Below the pieces are notes generated by a model. It was given only the letters and a program-made list of their open reading frames with translations. It was not told the DNA's origin and ran no database searches. A stretch of DNA of 64,000 nucleotides, from positions 744,001-808,000 of the forward strand of contig JAEVHH010000003.1 in assembly GCA_017607445.1 (NCBI GenBank), read 5' to 3'. This DNA is from Histoplasma ohiense. Taxonomy: Eukaryota; Ascomycota; Eurotiomycetes; Onygenales; Ajellomycetaceae. The translations under genes and the position numbers were made by a program. Of this stretch, positions 49,493-61,225 are shown piece after piece. Position 1 is the stretch's first letter; the number at the start of each line of letters is the position of its first letter.

Positions 49493-52013
49493 GTTCACTA
49501 GCTTTGTTGGTTTCACGAGGGCCGATGAAATACAAACGGATCGCTAGCTGGCACACCTCGTAGTCGTGTGGATTCTATACGGCTCAGCATCGAAGAATCT
49601 TGGGCATCCCATCTTTCGAGACGTGGTGCAGAAGCATAACCGTATTCCGAACAACGAGCATAAGTTTTCTTATCCAAGAGAAATACCAAACACTCGGCGC
49701 ATTCTGAACCACAACTATCCAATATATTGCTGTGTACGAGTTACAAGTGAAGTGATCGATGGCTGGACATAAAAACCTTTCTAGGGACGCTTTTCTTCGC
49801 TTCAAATGTGTTGGCGCAATCTTGTTTATATTTTTTGACTTTGCGAGAGCTGGGGGTGGTCACAGGCGTTATCAGTTAGGAGTAAATTAGAATTGTTGGA
49901 CAGGAAGGCTTCATGCTTAGGGGACCGATAGGCAACGAGATCAGCATGCATGATTTGCGGGGGTATCTTGAAAATACATTTTCCTTTTTCGGGAGGCTAA
50001 TTCTACCCAAACAATATTTGTTCCTCAGCAAGTTTCCCCCGTGAAGAGGGAACCCCACACTCAAATCTGAACAGCGTCAGAGGACTATTGGAAACATAGA
50101 ATGGGATGAGAAAGCAGGAGGGCTGTGAAAGGGCGAAGAAGGGAAAACATAAGCTACAAATTCATATGGTAAGGGGGGCCGTTATCCATTCTCGTATAAC
50201 AGACGTAATACTCTTGAAAGGTAGGTGTCGAAAGTTATGACATATAACATCCAAAATAGTTACTTCGTTTGGAGAACGCACCGCAGAATGCAGAACGCAC
50301 GACGCAGAACTGGGGCAGCTGTCCTGTGTTGTGCACAACAAACAGTGCGAGGCCCCAAGTCAAACCCCATTCTCAAGATAGGCAAACTTGAATTCCTCCG
50401 TTACTATAAACAGTTAAAATTTTACTTGGAAAACTTCTATCCTTGGTGCAGCACGAGCATCTGTTGTCCACCGCCGCCGGTGGTCGTCAGAGATCCCAGA
50501 ACCAAGGATGACCAAACTTCTGAAATTATATCTGTTTGTTGTGGGTTTTCGTCCTGGGCTCGATACCAGCGTACATGTACAACATATAAAAGTTTCCTCA
50601 CCCAGTTAGTTGCATTGTTGTGTCTTGCCGTAAAGAGATAAGTCATGGTTAAGTGAGGAGTTAGCTGTTAAAAACCAATATCGAGTTGGTAGGAGGAATC
50701 GTAAATCTCCGCCCCAGGAGTGCAGCATAATGTTTGAATCGGAAAATATGATTCAATCAGCCACTCGGCTCATGCTATGCGAACAAACATCATTGCAACA
50801 TTTATGGCTTCTATTCCATGAACCCCCGGGCAAAGTTTTCCATACACGCTCCTGAAGCTATAAAATATAGATCAAATACATTTGCAAAAAAACCTCTCGT
50901 CGATTTCGAAACAGAATGCAGGGGAAATGCTATTCAATTACCCATTTGGTGGATGTCTGGGGTATCACTGAGGTGGCATCAGAGAAAAACAAGGAGATCA
51001 AGGCGCTATGTGCAAAATGCTCAATGCACCGCTGTGTGGTTGGTATCAAGTATGCTGTTGATGCTTCCAAGCCTCAAGGCTCTCAATTGTTTGGACTAGC
51101 TGCATTGTCGCATCCAGAGAAAGGCTCGTTGGTAATACCGCAGCGGCCTGTGCAGGCATCTCTCAACCAGTCATTAGGCCGAAAGTGGTATTTGAACCAC
51201 GCCTCACAACTCCAATCTGCGGGAGCGAGTAAACCTCATTACCAATTTTGGAATCAAATTTTTGAAAGTATATTGCGGGACAGGCTGGAGGTTGTTAACC
51301 ATGCAATGCCCAGTAGGTTCGGGTGATAGAGGTTGTAGATAAAGTGAGTGAAATCGTATAAGGGCATCAGAGAGGCTATTAAAGCAATATATATTTATGA
51401 AGCTGCAGCATGTAAAGTATCGATAACCGCGGGGCTGGCCGCAATAGACAAGAATTTAGGGGTCCCGGAGCAAAAGGAAAGCCTGGTAAGTTCTTGTCTA
51501 CCCACTGTCGTACGGAATACAGTGTTGGCCCGTGCTCAAATGGTCGGCATTCAGTAGGGGCGAAGAAACCTGAAAGGCATGCAGAGTATGTAGTCACACT
51601 GTCCTGTCCTACATATAGATATCCTGGCGGGACAAATGGATACATCATGCATGGTCCTTCTGCACCGCATTGAAGTTGTGACGACGATCGAACAACCGGC
51701 AGAGCGCCAAGACTCGGCAATAGCTAACATAAGCGACAAGGGGGGGGTTGCTGACTCATCCGGCATCCGGGAGCCTCGGTTCGCGTGGCGGAACGGATAA
51801 ACAAGAAATCAACTAATTCGCGAGGTTTTCCAAAGATTCTCCTGTGTACGCTGCATAAACCAGCACGTCGTCAAACCGTATATATATCAACAAGCTGCAG
51901 ATGTCGGCCTTGGAGAAACATGACTTTTAATTTTCCTAGTCCTTTGTTGCAGGGGTATCTACCAATTCCTGCTCTGCTGCTGCCCCAAAACCCCGACTGA
52001 ATTAGCCCCACAA
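49493..52013. other. Gene-poor 2.5 kb region
   Basis: No gene is convincing. Frames at 50225-50641 (138 codons, plus) and 50916-51326 (136 codons, plus) have ordinary composition but no motif, no clear splice partners and no recognisable family. The right end is the panB promoter. Confidence 0.5.
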
Positions 52014-53107
52014 ATGGCCCTCCGCTTACCCATTCGGCTGGTCAGGTCAACAGCCCCTCCTGTTGCCCTGTCTTTCCCTCGCCCTACACCAGTACCGGCC
52101 GTAACGGGTTCGACCATATGGCCCTGCCAAACCCGTCAGAGCTCCCATTCTCCAATGGGCGTGGCTATTGATCGCAAGAAAGTTACTATCAAATCATTGC
52201 GGGCGCTGTACAAAAAGAAGGAACCTATCACTATGTTGACGGCGCATGACTTCCCAAGCGGACATGTCGCAGAAGCAGCCGGCATGGATATGGTCCTTGT
52301 AGGCGACAGCCTAGCCATGGTTGCCCTGGGAATGGACGACACGAGTGAGGTGTGCTTGGACGAGATGATACTTCATTGCCGGAGTGTATCTCGTGCTGTT
52401 GGAGCGGCCTTCACGGTAGGAATTTTTCATATGCATTGTTATGCCTCCTGTACACGTTACTCTACACGGCAATGGCTAATGATATCGTGCATTAGGTTGG
52501 TGACCTACCCATGGGTTCGTATGAGATTTCTCCAGCGCAGGGCGTTGCTTCCGCTATTCGTCTCATTAAAGAAGGGCGAGTTCAAAGCGTCAAACTAGAA
52601 GGGGGCGCGGAGATGGCGACAACTATCAAGGCGATCACACAGGCCGGGATACCAGTTGTGGCCCACGTTGGTCTAACACCTCAACGACAGAACGCGCTTG
52701 GAGGTTTTCGTGTCCAGGGTAAATCAACTGCCGGTGCCGTGAGAATCTTAAACGATGCTCTTGCAGTTCAAGAGGCTGGTGCGTTTATGGTTGTGCTTGA
52801 AGCCGTCCCTTCAGAGATTGCACGCATCATCACCGATAAGTTGAAAATACCAACCATTGGAATTGGGGCCGGTACTGGCTGTTCGGGACAAGTGCTGGTC
52901 CAAGTTGATATGACCGGGAACTTTCCGCGTGGCCGGTATCTCCCGAAATTTGTGAAGAAGTATGGTGATGTATGGGGTGAAAGCTTGAGGGCGATTGAGA
53001 AATATAGAGACGAAGTCAAGAGCGGTGAATATCCTTCCCTGGAATACACATACCCCATCTCGAAAGAGGACGTAGAGGAATTTGAGAAATTGGCGAATAA
53101 AGCTTAG
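52014..53107 (+). CDS. panB: 3-methyl-2-oxobutanoate (ketopantoate) hydroxymethyltransferase
   Basis: Exons 52014-52415 and 52496-53107 (intron 80 nt) give 337 aa. The enzyme transfers a hydroxymethyl group from methylene-THF to alpha-ketoisovalerate in pantothenate (and thus coenzyme A) synthesis. The (beta/alpha)8 signature is complete: MLTAHDFPSG, MVLVGDSLAMVALG with the Mg-binding Asp, GDLPMGSYE, VKLEGG, VAHVGLTPQ, VVLEAVP and IGIGAGTGCSGQVLV. The first ~45 residues are Arg/Ser/Pro-rich without acids and fit a mitochondrial presequence. The intron falls just before GDLPMGSYE. The gene is intact and ordinary. Confidence 0.95.
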
Positions 53108-53362
53108 ATCCCTTTGCAGTTACAATGTATATACATATATGTTGATTTTGCGTTGCATCAATCACGCAACTGGTGTTGCCAGTCCCCGATCTGAGATGCT
53201 TGTTTGACGTCCTGTCAATTAGTCCAGACTTCGCGTCAAGAAATACCGGGGAATGAAAGAGTCATATTTCGGTCATTCCTTCAAGTATATAACTTTGGAT
53301 CCCGCGCCTTGGGGACCTCCGATTTCCCAGCGATGATGATCCAAAGCCATGACTATTTTTCA
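53108..53362. other. Short convergent 3' interval
   Basis: Lies between the panB stop and the Atg12 stop (convergent genes). No coding sequence. Confidence 0.6.
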
Positions 53363-54399
53363 CTATCCAAAGGCTGGTGTCATTGAATATGCCACAATGA
53401 GTTGATCGTCCGTCTTAAAGCACTGAATGGCCCATTATTATTAGAATTTTACCAAAAATAAAAAAAAAAAAATTAAAATAAAAATCAAAACGACAGAAGA
53501 CTAACTCTCCAAAGGCCGCCGACTCCTTCGTCCAGTCCAGGAGCGAAGACGCTATTTACATAGCAAAACACGGAGTCGGTGTCTTTACAATCAAGCTTCT
53601 TGCGCAGAAATTTGACGACCGTCTCAAACTTCTGGGAGGCACTGATTTTGAAAACACGGTTTCTCAGAATTGGTGCGGATGGGAGAGGCTGGAAACGGAC
53701 GGTAACTAACATCAAGAAATACTCGGCAACAGTCAGCTTCTAATACCCGTCTCTGGTAACGTAGACTTACATGCATATATAGAGATCAACATGTGCATAT
53801 ACAGTGGTTGGAGCAGGAGTTATTCAAACTCCGCCTTTTCAAACACTAAAGAGACTTGAATAAAGAAAAGAGAAGAAAAGAAAGATTGACGAAAGCGGCC
53901 ATTCATTTCAATATAGTAGCAGAGACATACCGAGGAATGGGATAACACTCTAAAGAAATATACAATTTAATGTAGGTGAATGCAGGGCCCATGAGTAATG
54001 AACTTGATGAAAACGACACACAATGTGCTCAAAGACCATCCAAGAACGATGGCTTCATAAACAGTCATCCACCAAAGCTACCCAAGCAGAGAGTGGAATA
54101 TACTCCAGTAAATGCGTACCTTTGCCGGAATCAATGGCATCGACATCAGCCAGTGCTTGATGGGCGTCCTTCGGAAGGCCAGTCAGCACGATGGACGCCG
54201 ACATCGTCAATGGGAGATCAGCACTATGGTCTTCATCTGGAATGGGCGTAGTTGCCACGCCTCTACTGCCATTGTCGTTGCTGGGTCGTGAAGATCGGCT
54301 GCCTTGTCGGCTGGCCAGCCCGAGGCCGCGATTTGAGGCCCGTGGAGACGTGGGCTTGGACGAGTTGGGTGATGCTGAGAGAGGTGGTGTCGACGCCAT
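53363..54399 (-). CDS. atg12: Autophagy ubiquitin-like protein Atg12
   Basis: Exons 54399-54120, 53705-53506 and 53422-53363 give 179 aa. Atg12 is conjugated through its C-terminal glycine to Atg5, and the conjugate promotes Atg8 lipidation. The N-terminal ~60 residues are Ser/Pro-rich and disordered. The ubiquitin-like fold follows: SIVLTGLP, VTVRFQPLPSAPILRNR, FETVVKFLRKKL, DSVFCYVNSVFAPGLDEGVG, and finally CFKTDDQLIVAYSMTPAFG ending in Gly179. The first intron is unusually long here (414 nt). The second (83 nt) contains a run of 12-13 A/T and precedes the last exon. Without that last 60-nt exon the protein would end at LWRVSLLSF and lack the conjugating glycine, so the third exon is essential to the call. 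Confidence 0.93.
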
Positions 54400-55267
54400 A
54401 GCTGATTGTTATATTTGTAGGCGGTTTGTAGAGCTCGTTATTTAAATAGCAGCTGTTGATGTCGGTACTTTGGCCTTAGCGTCAGACGTGGTGACTTGAG
54501 TTGTTGGCCTGTGATGGTGGTGGTGGAAGTTGCGTGTTATTTATTTAAATATATTGACGCCCATCCAATGGCCATGACATTCCTTTCTTTTTTGTGTCAC
54601 AATATAACAAACATCCTATGAATCCAAGCACAAGCGGGGGGGCTCAGAAAATCGCATAAGCTCTTTGCGAAAACGGCTCCACGCTACATAGCCAGATGAA
54701 TCTTAGTAACTGGCTCCCCTTTAGTTATCCAGCGAGTCTCTTTCACTGGATTGAGTTCTTTCGGCTAAAAATAGCCTCTTTGCTTGGGGCAAGATATTGC
54801 GAAGCTCAGATTGTGGGTAGTAATTAAATATTAACCGGTTTTCCTGTTATCCAGAGTGAATTTCAAATCATATTGCCATCACGGACGAATTTAATACTGT
54901 CAATAGATAATGACGGAGAGAATTGCTGTTAATCAAAACTTGAGCTCGTCGAACCTTGTGGCGACAAGTGCCCGTACATGGATTGTTCTGACCTTTCATG
55001 CTAAAATGCCCCTATTCTATGATACCTACTACTCTCCTTAGGATTGCATGGCATACTCGACATAGCTGGGAGAGAAAAGTCTTACTCTGATTTGAAATCG
55101 AATGCCATATGCCATTCAATAAATTATTCGAAAATAAGTTCTCCATTAAATCTACAGCCCGCATTTGATATATAAAATTAAAACATCTATGCCCCTGAGC
55201 ACTCCCGATAAATTTCTTCCAAGAGAGACAATTATCCATTATGATTATGCTACCAGACCTTCAAGAT
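54400..55267. other. Intergenic region, Atg12 promoter and CRH gene 3' region
   Basis: AT-rich; no gene is supported. A minus frame at 55012-55239 (75 codons) has no recognisable feature. Confidence 0.5.
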
Positions 55268-56793
55268 TTAGAAGGTGGCCATGAGAGCACTGAATAAAAT
55301 ACAAGCGACCCCAGCAACGAGCTGCATCCTGCCCTGGGTACTCGCACCACTGGGCACGTTGGTGTCGCTAGGGGTTGGCGCACTTTCCGTGCCTTTCGCT
55401 TGGTCGCCACCACTGCTCGAATCGGTACCAGTTGGTGTAGGCTTGCGGCTCGCTGATGGTTCATTGGTGCATATAGCGCCGGAAGACTCTACAGAATTTC
55501 GGTATGAGTTAGCATATGTGCATGTTTCTCCGTCAGCATTTAAAGAGGATGAAAATAAAATGCAAAACAGAAGCAGACGCGGATTGCGTTCTTCGTTCCC
55601 TGAGCCAAATCAGGGTACGGTTTGTGGGGGCAATTTCCCTTCAACGAGGGAAATGTTTAACGTTCTCATAGGATCGGAGGGGGAAAAGACAATAGCATCG
55701 CTAGCCGCGTTTAGGACTGTGGACATTAACACGTACCCTTCGGCCCACAATTCGTTTGTGTGGGTGTCGCAGTTGTCGAAGCGGTAGTTGAAGTGGTTGT
55801 GGTGGATGGAGTCTCCGTGTCATCACCTGGATTATGGCTGTTCACCTTTCCATCCACGGCTTCGATCGACTGCCAGTTCCCAGTTTTGTCTTTGTATTCA
55901 TACTGCTTCCCCGTAGAATAATCGGTGACCTTTATGGATTTGATTTGCATGGTAAAAGGTGCAAGAGAATAGTCAACCGGACCTCCAGCCCATTCTAGCG
56001 ATCGAGGATCAGTTATGTTGGAGCACCAATTGTGGGAGCGATACCTGTACATAAGAGGGACACTTACGAACTGTACCCGGCGGATTCTGCGAGGGATCCC
56101 CCCCTGCCCAGTTCCCTACTTTGATGTAGGATGGGGTTTGTGGGTAGTTGCCAGCCGCCGAAGTAGCGACGCGAATGGTCTCCCCATCTATCTGCCAAAT
56201 AATCCGATCACTATCCCAGTCCACGGTGTACGTCCTAAACTCATTCTGGTTATTTGGGTTAGGGTGGTATCCGGCTCTTGTGTGATCTGGGTTTCTCTTT
56301 GCGTAATAGTTCGTCTGGAGTTGCATGTTGTCTCCGCCAATCCACTCAAGATCGATCTCGTCACCACATTCGGACTGCACGACAACACTGCTCACAATGC
56401 CTTTGCCTGGTGAAACCTTGAGAGTGGCTTCTATTTTGCCAAACATGATGTAGAAATTGGACTGGATCTCAGCCTTTACTCCATCTTTGTTTATCGTGAA
56501 GCTTCCCCCGTTACCATCATATTTGATATCCTTCGACGCGGGCCAGTCCGCTGGCGGGCCTTTGGTTAAGTCGAACGTGACAGATTTCCCCAGAGCGGGA
56601 TTCGGGGGACAAGCTTAACGGCTTCAGTCAGCATTCTTCTCTTCCGACGCGGATAGCTTTCTGTACACGCCATTGGATTATCGGGCGACTTACACTTTTT
56701 CAGAGGATCACATTTGGTGTACGTTTGTGACAAGACCAGAGAGAAATGGCAGAAGGCTACAGCCAGCCGTGGGAGACTCCAATGGAGCAGCAT
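55268..56793 (-). CDS. CRH-type GH16 chitin-glucan transglycosidase, GPI-anchored
   Basis: Exons 56793-56694, 56613-56068, 55994-55737 and 55488-55268 give 374 aa. CRH enzymes (Crf1/Utr2 type) crosslink chitin to beta-1,6/1,3-glucan in the wall. Residues 1-23 are a signal peptide (MLLHWSLPRLAVAFCHFSLV..). The mature part starts QTYTKCDPLKKSCPPNPALG. The catalytic strand reads DEIDLEWIGGD, an E-x-D-x-E centre with both glutamates present. A Trp/Tyr-rich cleft (NNQNEFRTYTVDWDSDRIIW, IKVGNWAGGD) follows, then a Ser/Thr-rich stalk and a hydrophobic end (LVAGVACILFSALMATF) typical of a GPI signal. The last exon lies beyond a 248-nt intron; without it the frame stops soon after GPKGTC and no anchor would be encoded. 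Confidence 0.9.
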
Positions 56794-57433
56794 TCTGAGT
56801 ATTTGAGGGAGATGTGGGGATGTAAACTGCCAGGGCGGTATTCGAACAGGTAGATTTATCTACGTTCGACCGCAAAATCTGTCCAGAAGGGAAGGCGGAT
56901 TTGAATGCCAGTCAAGCTGCGCCGGCCAGGGTATATGTAATAGCTTTGCTGACGGGGGGAGTCACTAGCCAGCTGTATCATGGGCGCAGCTACCCCGTAC
57001 ATGCATCATACATACAAAGGAAAGCAACCAGTCGGAAATTTATGGTATGGCGCCGTACATGAATTACCATAACATTTCATGAATATGAAATCCATTCCCT
57101 TCTTGTGTTGATTGGAGGGCGTTCCGCTCACGAATCTTACCACCGCGAGTGAATGAGCATCCAAACAGACGGAGGACATCGTAGTGACCGATGAGAAATA
57201 CCCGAGATCCACCTGACAATGCAGATCCCGTTCCCTGGCGGGAAGCTTAAAAGAAAAAGAAAGAAAAATTCAAGCACAAATCCTGCATGGAAGCTGCAAT
57301 ATCACCCAACTAGCGCGGGCTTGCGTGAAATGGACGGAATATGTTGGCTGCAAAGATACATGACAGGAACTTACGATTGTATGTATATGAAGCATAATAA
57401 TAGCAAAACGCACGTCTCTCCATGACTCGTCCA

Positions 57434-57469
57434 GGAGACACACCTGGAGACACACCTGGAGACACACCC
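57434..57469 (+). repeat. 12-bp tandem repeat, three copies
   Basis: The unit ggagacacacct occurs three times in direct order, the last with one final change. Read directly. Confidence 0.9.
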
Positions 57470-58271
57470 AGGCAGCTCACAAGCAGCCTGGTTGGAGCTT
57501 ACGCTGTCGATGTTTGGCCGATGACTCTCAGCCTCGGATGCGGCACCGCCAGTGGTGGGTCAGGCGGCCCTAAAAATAGCCACTTAGCGACAATTTGACA
57601 CTGACAGACAGCCTTATCAAACTATCGTCAGACTGACCGCGTCGCAGCTTGAAACGCAATAACGGTGCCCAGGGACAACGCAACCTGGCTGCCAAGTGGT
57701 TGACGACCCTGACCCAGGTAGTTGTTGGCAGTGAATGTGTCCGTTTTACTCGCCCGGACAGCATGCCCTTGCCGAAACGCCCAATTTCCTCCCAATTTCC
57801 TGGATCACGCAAAGTGGCATGGTGATGTTTTTCTTTTTCTTTTATGCCCAAAACGATGAGGAGTTGTTTGTGCTATACGGAGTGCGAAGTAGCAACTGTC
57901 TGAGACAGATAATTCGAAAGGGGAAGCGCTCGAAAATGAGTTCATCACTCTTTGGCCATCAAATCGGAACGGAGGTCAACCGCATGATGGGCAGGACGAT
58001 CGTGCTGAGAGTGAAACTAGTGGCAAGATGGTCATTGCTCTGAGACCTGTTACTGCCCTTCGATTTGATGGGCCAGGAAAGGGGATGGCAAGTGTTGGCA
58101 AAAGCAAGACCCGCAGCTTCCATTCAAATGTGGATGTGCCGAGGTTTGCTGGAAAATTCCCAAAAATGTTTATCTCTTAATTGTGCGCCGATGAAAAACT
58201 TGTGCTGCTTTTACTTTTACTCCAACATCTCTGACCCTGAAAATGAAAAAGAAACGAGGAGAGAAACAAAC

Positions 58272-58296
58272 ATCGAATCGAATCGAATCGAATCGA
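58272..58296 (+). repeat. ATCGA pentanucleotide repeat
   Basis: Five consecutive copies, about 160 bases upstream of the ATG at 58455, probably in its leader. Confidence 0.9.
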
Positions 58297-58454
58297 GGGA
58301 AAATAAGCGAGGGAGAAAGAGACAGCCCGGAAAACTTTGAAATTAATCTGAAACAAACCCCTTTCTAACTCTACGCAGCAAACCTAACTAGTCCCTGCCT
58401 CCTTGACAACAAGATCTCCATATTCCCTGTACGACATTTCTCACCAACCCCGCC

Positions 58455-58940
58455 ATGGCCACCATGACCTCTTCTGCCGCTGCTCCCACTGGCAGCACCC
58501 TCTGCGGCACTCCACTCCTGTACGAACTCCCCACCTTAGATGCGGCCTGCGCTGTCCCCAACAATACTCAAACCATAGCTTCCATGGGGGACTGCTGCAA
58601 ACACACAAATGTCACTTCCTACGACGGTGGCTGTGCTCTCCTCTGTCTTGCGGTCGGCCAATCTGTCGGAGAGCTCACAAAATGCTTGTATTCCACTGGA
58701 GTGGCATATAACAACGTGTGGTGCAACATGCTGCCGAACGCGACGGCTACGGGTGTATCTCCTACGTCTCCTACGCAAACGAGCACGGGCACAGGCATGG
58801 CCATGCCTTCCTCGACGCAAAGTCCAGGCACAGCCGCTTCCCTGTATATGCCGGGATATGTTCAGTCGGGACCGACGAAGTTGGGACTTGCGGTTTGCTT
58901 GGTTGTGATTCCAGCCTTCATTGGTGGGATGATGTTTTGA
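58455..58940 (+). CDS. Small cysteine-rich protein with hydrophobic C-terminus
   Basis: A single exon of 161 aa with a strong start context (GCCATGG). Eight cysteines occur in residues 17-90, including a CC pair (GDCCKHTN), with N-x-T sites. A Thr/Ser/Pro-rich stretch (about 95-130) and a terminal hydrophobic segment (LGLAVCLVVIPAFIGGMMF) follow, resembling a GPI or tail anchor. No classical N-terminal signal peptide is visible (MATMTSSAAAPTGS). Similar small eight-Cys proteins occur in Eurotiomycetes as hypothetical proteins, also without an obvious signal; I know no assigned function. It is divergently arranged with the CRH gene. An upstream signal-encoding exon is possible, but I found none. 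Confidence 0.82.
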   Translation: MATMTSSAAAPTGSTLCGTPLLYELPTLDAACAVPNNTQTIASMGDCCKHTNVTSYDGGCALLCLAVGQSVGELTKCLYSTGVAYNNVWCNMLPNATATGVSPTSPTQTSTGTGMAMPSSTQSPGTAASLYMPGYVQSGPTKLGLAVCLVVIPAFIGGMMF

Positions 58941-59581
58941 AGGAACATTTATCTCAAAATTTTGAATTGTGATTTTCTGTTTCTTTTTTCTTTTTCTTTC
59001 TTTTCTTTCTTGCTTTTTTTTTTTTTTTTTTTCCTGGTCCCTGATTCAGGTACAGTGCCCGTTACAGGGATCTATATACTTTCATCTGTTTACATATTTG
59101 TCATTTTGCGCATACATAATTGTAACTACAAATTTTTTATTATTTTATTAATCTATATCAATTATTATTCTGTTAGAGAAACTCCCTCATTCAGGTCCAG
59201 CGAATAATTCCGGGGGAAAATCCGTAGGTCAAGTCGAGGCGCAGAAAAATAACTGGTAGCACAATGTAGATCCTGTGTGCCAGGGGTCAATCAATACTAG
59301 TATATGTAGCAAAATATTGAGCCCGTGAAACAGGAGGCCGCTTATTGATGACTACGCCGTATGAAGCCTTGTAGTCACAATTCTCATCGAACTCGAAGAC
59401 CCTCCTCTTCTTGATAAACTGCGCTCTATCTGTGAATACGTAAAAAAAAAATGTAAACCCCATGGAAATGCCAAAACTGTGTTGCTGTATTTAGTGATTA
59501 CTCATACATGATCTACAGACGAATCTGGATGCTTCAGCTGTTATATTCCGCACAATATCCCTCCAAGGAAGGGCGGCCAAT
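58941..59581. other. Convergent 3' region with pyrimidine tract
   Basis: Two genes converge here. A C/T-only tract at 58979-59034 includes a run of 19 T (59014-59032), followed by AT-rich sequence. No gene. Confidence 0.6.
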
Positions 59582-61225
59582 TTACAGCATCGCCTTGGGC
59601 ATTTGCTTCATAGCCTGTCTAACGCCTAAATCTGCCAAAACCTCCTCCGCACCACCAAGAATCGCATCGAACTTGTAAGTACGGTGGAACTGCTCCACAA
59701 CTCTGCCCATTCCAGTCTGCGTTATGCCCCGGCCACCAAAGATGTTAACGGCATCGTCCGCAATCTCATGCGCGCAGCGCGTCGAATACGACTTGAGAAG
59801 TCCAATGGGACCACCAAGGTGCCTCGATCGCTCTCCATAGCTCATGTTGCACATTTGATACGTGATGGTTTCCAGCCAGGACTGTGACGCTTCGACAAGA
59901 GAGATCATCTTGGCCAGTTTCTGTCGGATGACGGGCTGGTTGATAAGGGGTTTGCCGAAGACGATTCTCTGGTTCGCCCACTTGAGACATTCTTCAACGA
60001 CGGTGCGGCACCAGCGGGTGACGCCGCAGGTCATCGCCCAGCGCTCGTGATTGAAATTGCTCATGATCACGATGAAGCCCTTGTGTTCTTCGCCGAGCAA
60101 ATTTTCGACGGGGACCTTGACGTTGTCGAATTGGATAAAGGCCGTGGCTGCAGCGGTGGAGTAGGAGGTTTTGATCCGCTTGGTCTCAACGTTATTGTCG
60201 CGGGGGATGAGGATGACGGAGTATCCCTTGTCAGTCCTGCAAGCTGTAACGAAGTAATCCGCCCACATGCCGTTGGTTATCCATTTCTTCGTGCCTGAAG
60301 CGAGTAGAATTAGATACTAGCTCAAAGAGACAAAGAGAGAAGAACAGAGCAGGTCTTCTTTCAGAGGCACAAATTTGCTTAATTACGTACCATTGATTAT
60401 ATAGTGCTTGCCATCAGGAGTTTTCTCCGCTGTTGTGCGGATACCCGCCACATCGGATCCAGCAAACGCTTCCGTGACGGCCAGGCACATAAATTTCTTC
60501 CCAGACAAGCACTCTTCCGTGACCCTGTCGCGGAGATCCTTATTCTTCAGCCACTGCCGTACGGCAGACAAAGAAATCATCATGCCAGCCATGTTACCGT
60601 CCTGGAACCCTCGAGCATTTGCCCGCGCCAGCTCCTGCGCAACTATAAGGTCATGGAAGTAATCAAACTCTTCTCCCTTCACACCACCAAGAAGCTTCCG
60701 TCCGTGTAGATGAGGCCCCGGTCCCAGCCGCATTGCGAGCAAATTGGTCTCCGCCATCTTGTCCACGAGCGCTTGTGAGATATACGTACCATCAATCTCC
60801 TTCTCCTGCGCTTCCGGATACACATGTATATCAACAAACTCCCGCACGGCCTTTCGTAACCTGCGATGCGACTCGTTATAGTAAGGACTCTTGTAGATCG
60901 GGGATAGCCAGACTGGTTCCCCGTATGGAACCTTGCTGAGATCGCCAGGCTGCGGGTCCACCGCTTCAGGCACTTCGTTCTCGACAGTGCCGATGCAAAG
61001 GTTGGCATATTTCTGCAGCACCTCATGTCTGTGAAGGTTGTAGAAAGCGGTCGTAGCGTCTGTGCCGGCAGTCTGGGTGAGGACGACGTTTCCACCCGGG
61101 TGCGCATCGAGGAAGTCGGTCAAATCATAGACTTTATGGTCGATAATACACCAGCACGAATCCTCCGTGTTGTTTTTGGCAACTTCCTGCCGCGATATCT
61201 TCCTGTTTGCTGCGTTGGATGCCAT
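59582..61225 (-). CDS. Cytochrome b5-domain acyl-CoA dehydrogenase
   Basis: Exons 61225-60391 and 60294-59582 (intron 96 nt) give 515 aa. The N-terminal ~80 residues are a cytochrome b5 domain with both haem ligands: HPGG (His in FLDAHPGGNVVL) and the second His in NLHRHEVL. A linker leads to an acyl-CoA dehydrogenase: SGKKFMCLAVTEAFAGSDVAGIRTTAEK (FAD region), TKKWITNGMWADYF across the intron, NFNHERW, WANQRIVFGKPL, and VNIFGGRGITQTGMG near the end. The fusion is a known fungal architecture; electrons could pass between FAD and haem. The substrate is not evident. The C-terminus (PKAML) is not a standard peroxisomal signal, and no presequence is seen. Confidence 0.9.

Larger units (their letters stand above)
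56794..58454. other. Divergent promoter region with short tandem repeats
   Basis: Separates the CRH gene (minus) from the Cys-rich gene (plus); both are predicted wall or surface proteins. It contains a 12-bp unit repeated three times at 57434-57469 and five ATCGA pentamers at 58272-58296. No gene is supported. Confidence 0.6.

Noticed and set aside
50225..51326. Two plus-strand frames (138 and 136 codons) before panB
   Set aside because: Composition is neutral, no domain or splice context is seen, and the frames overlap other short frames.
51770..51860. Possible tRNA-like segment
   Set aside because: A GTTCGCG-like stretch is present, but no cloverleaf arms could be paired around it.
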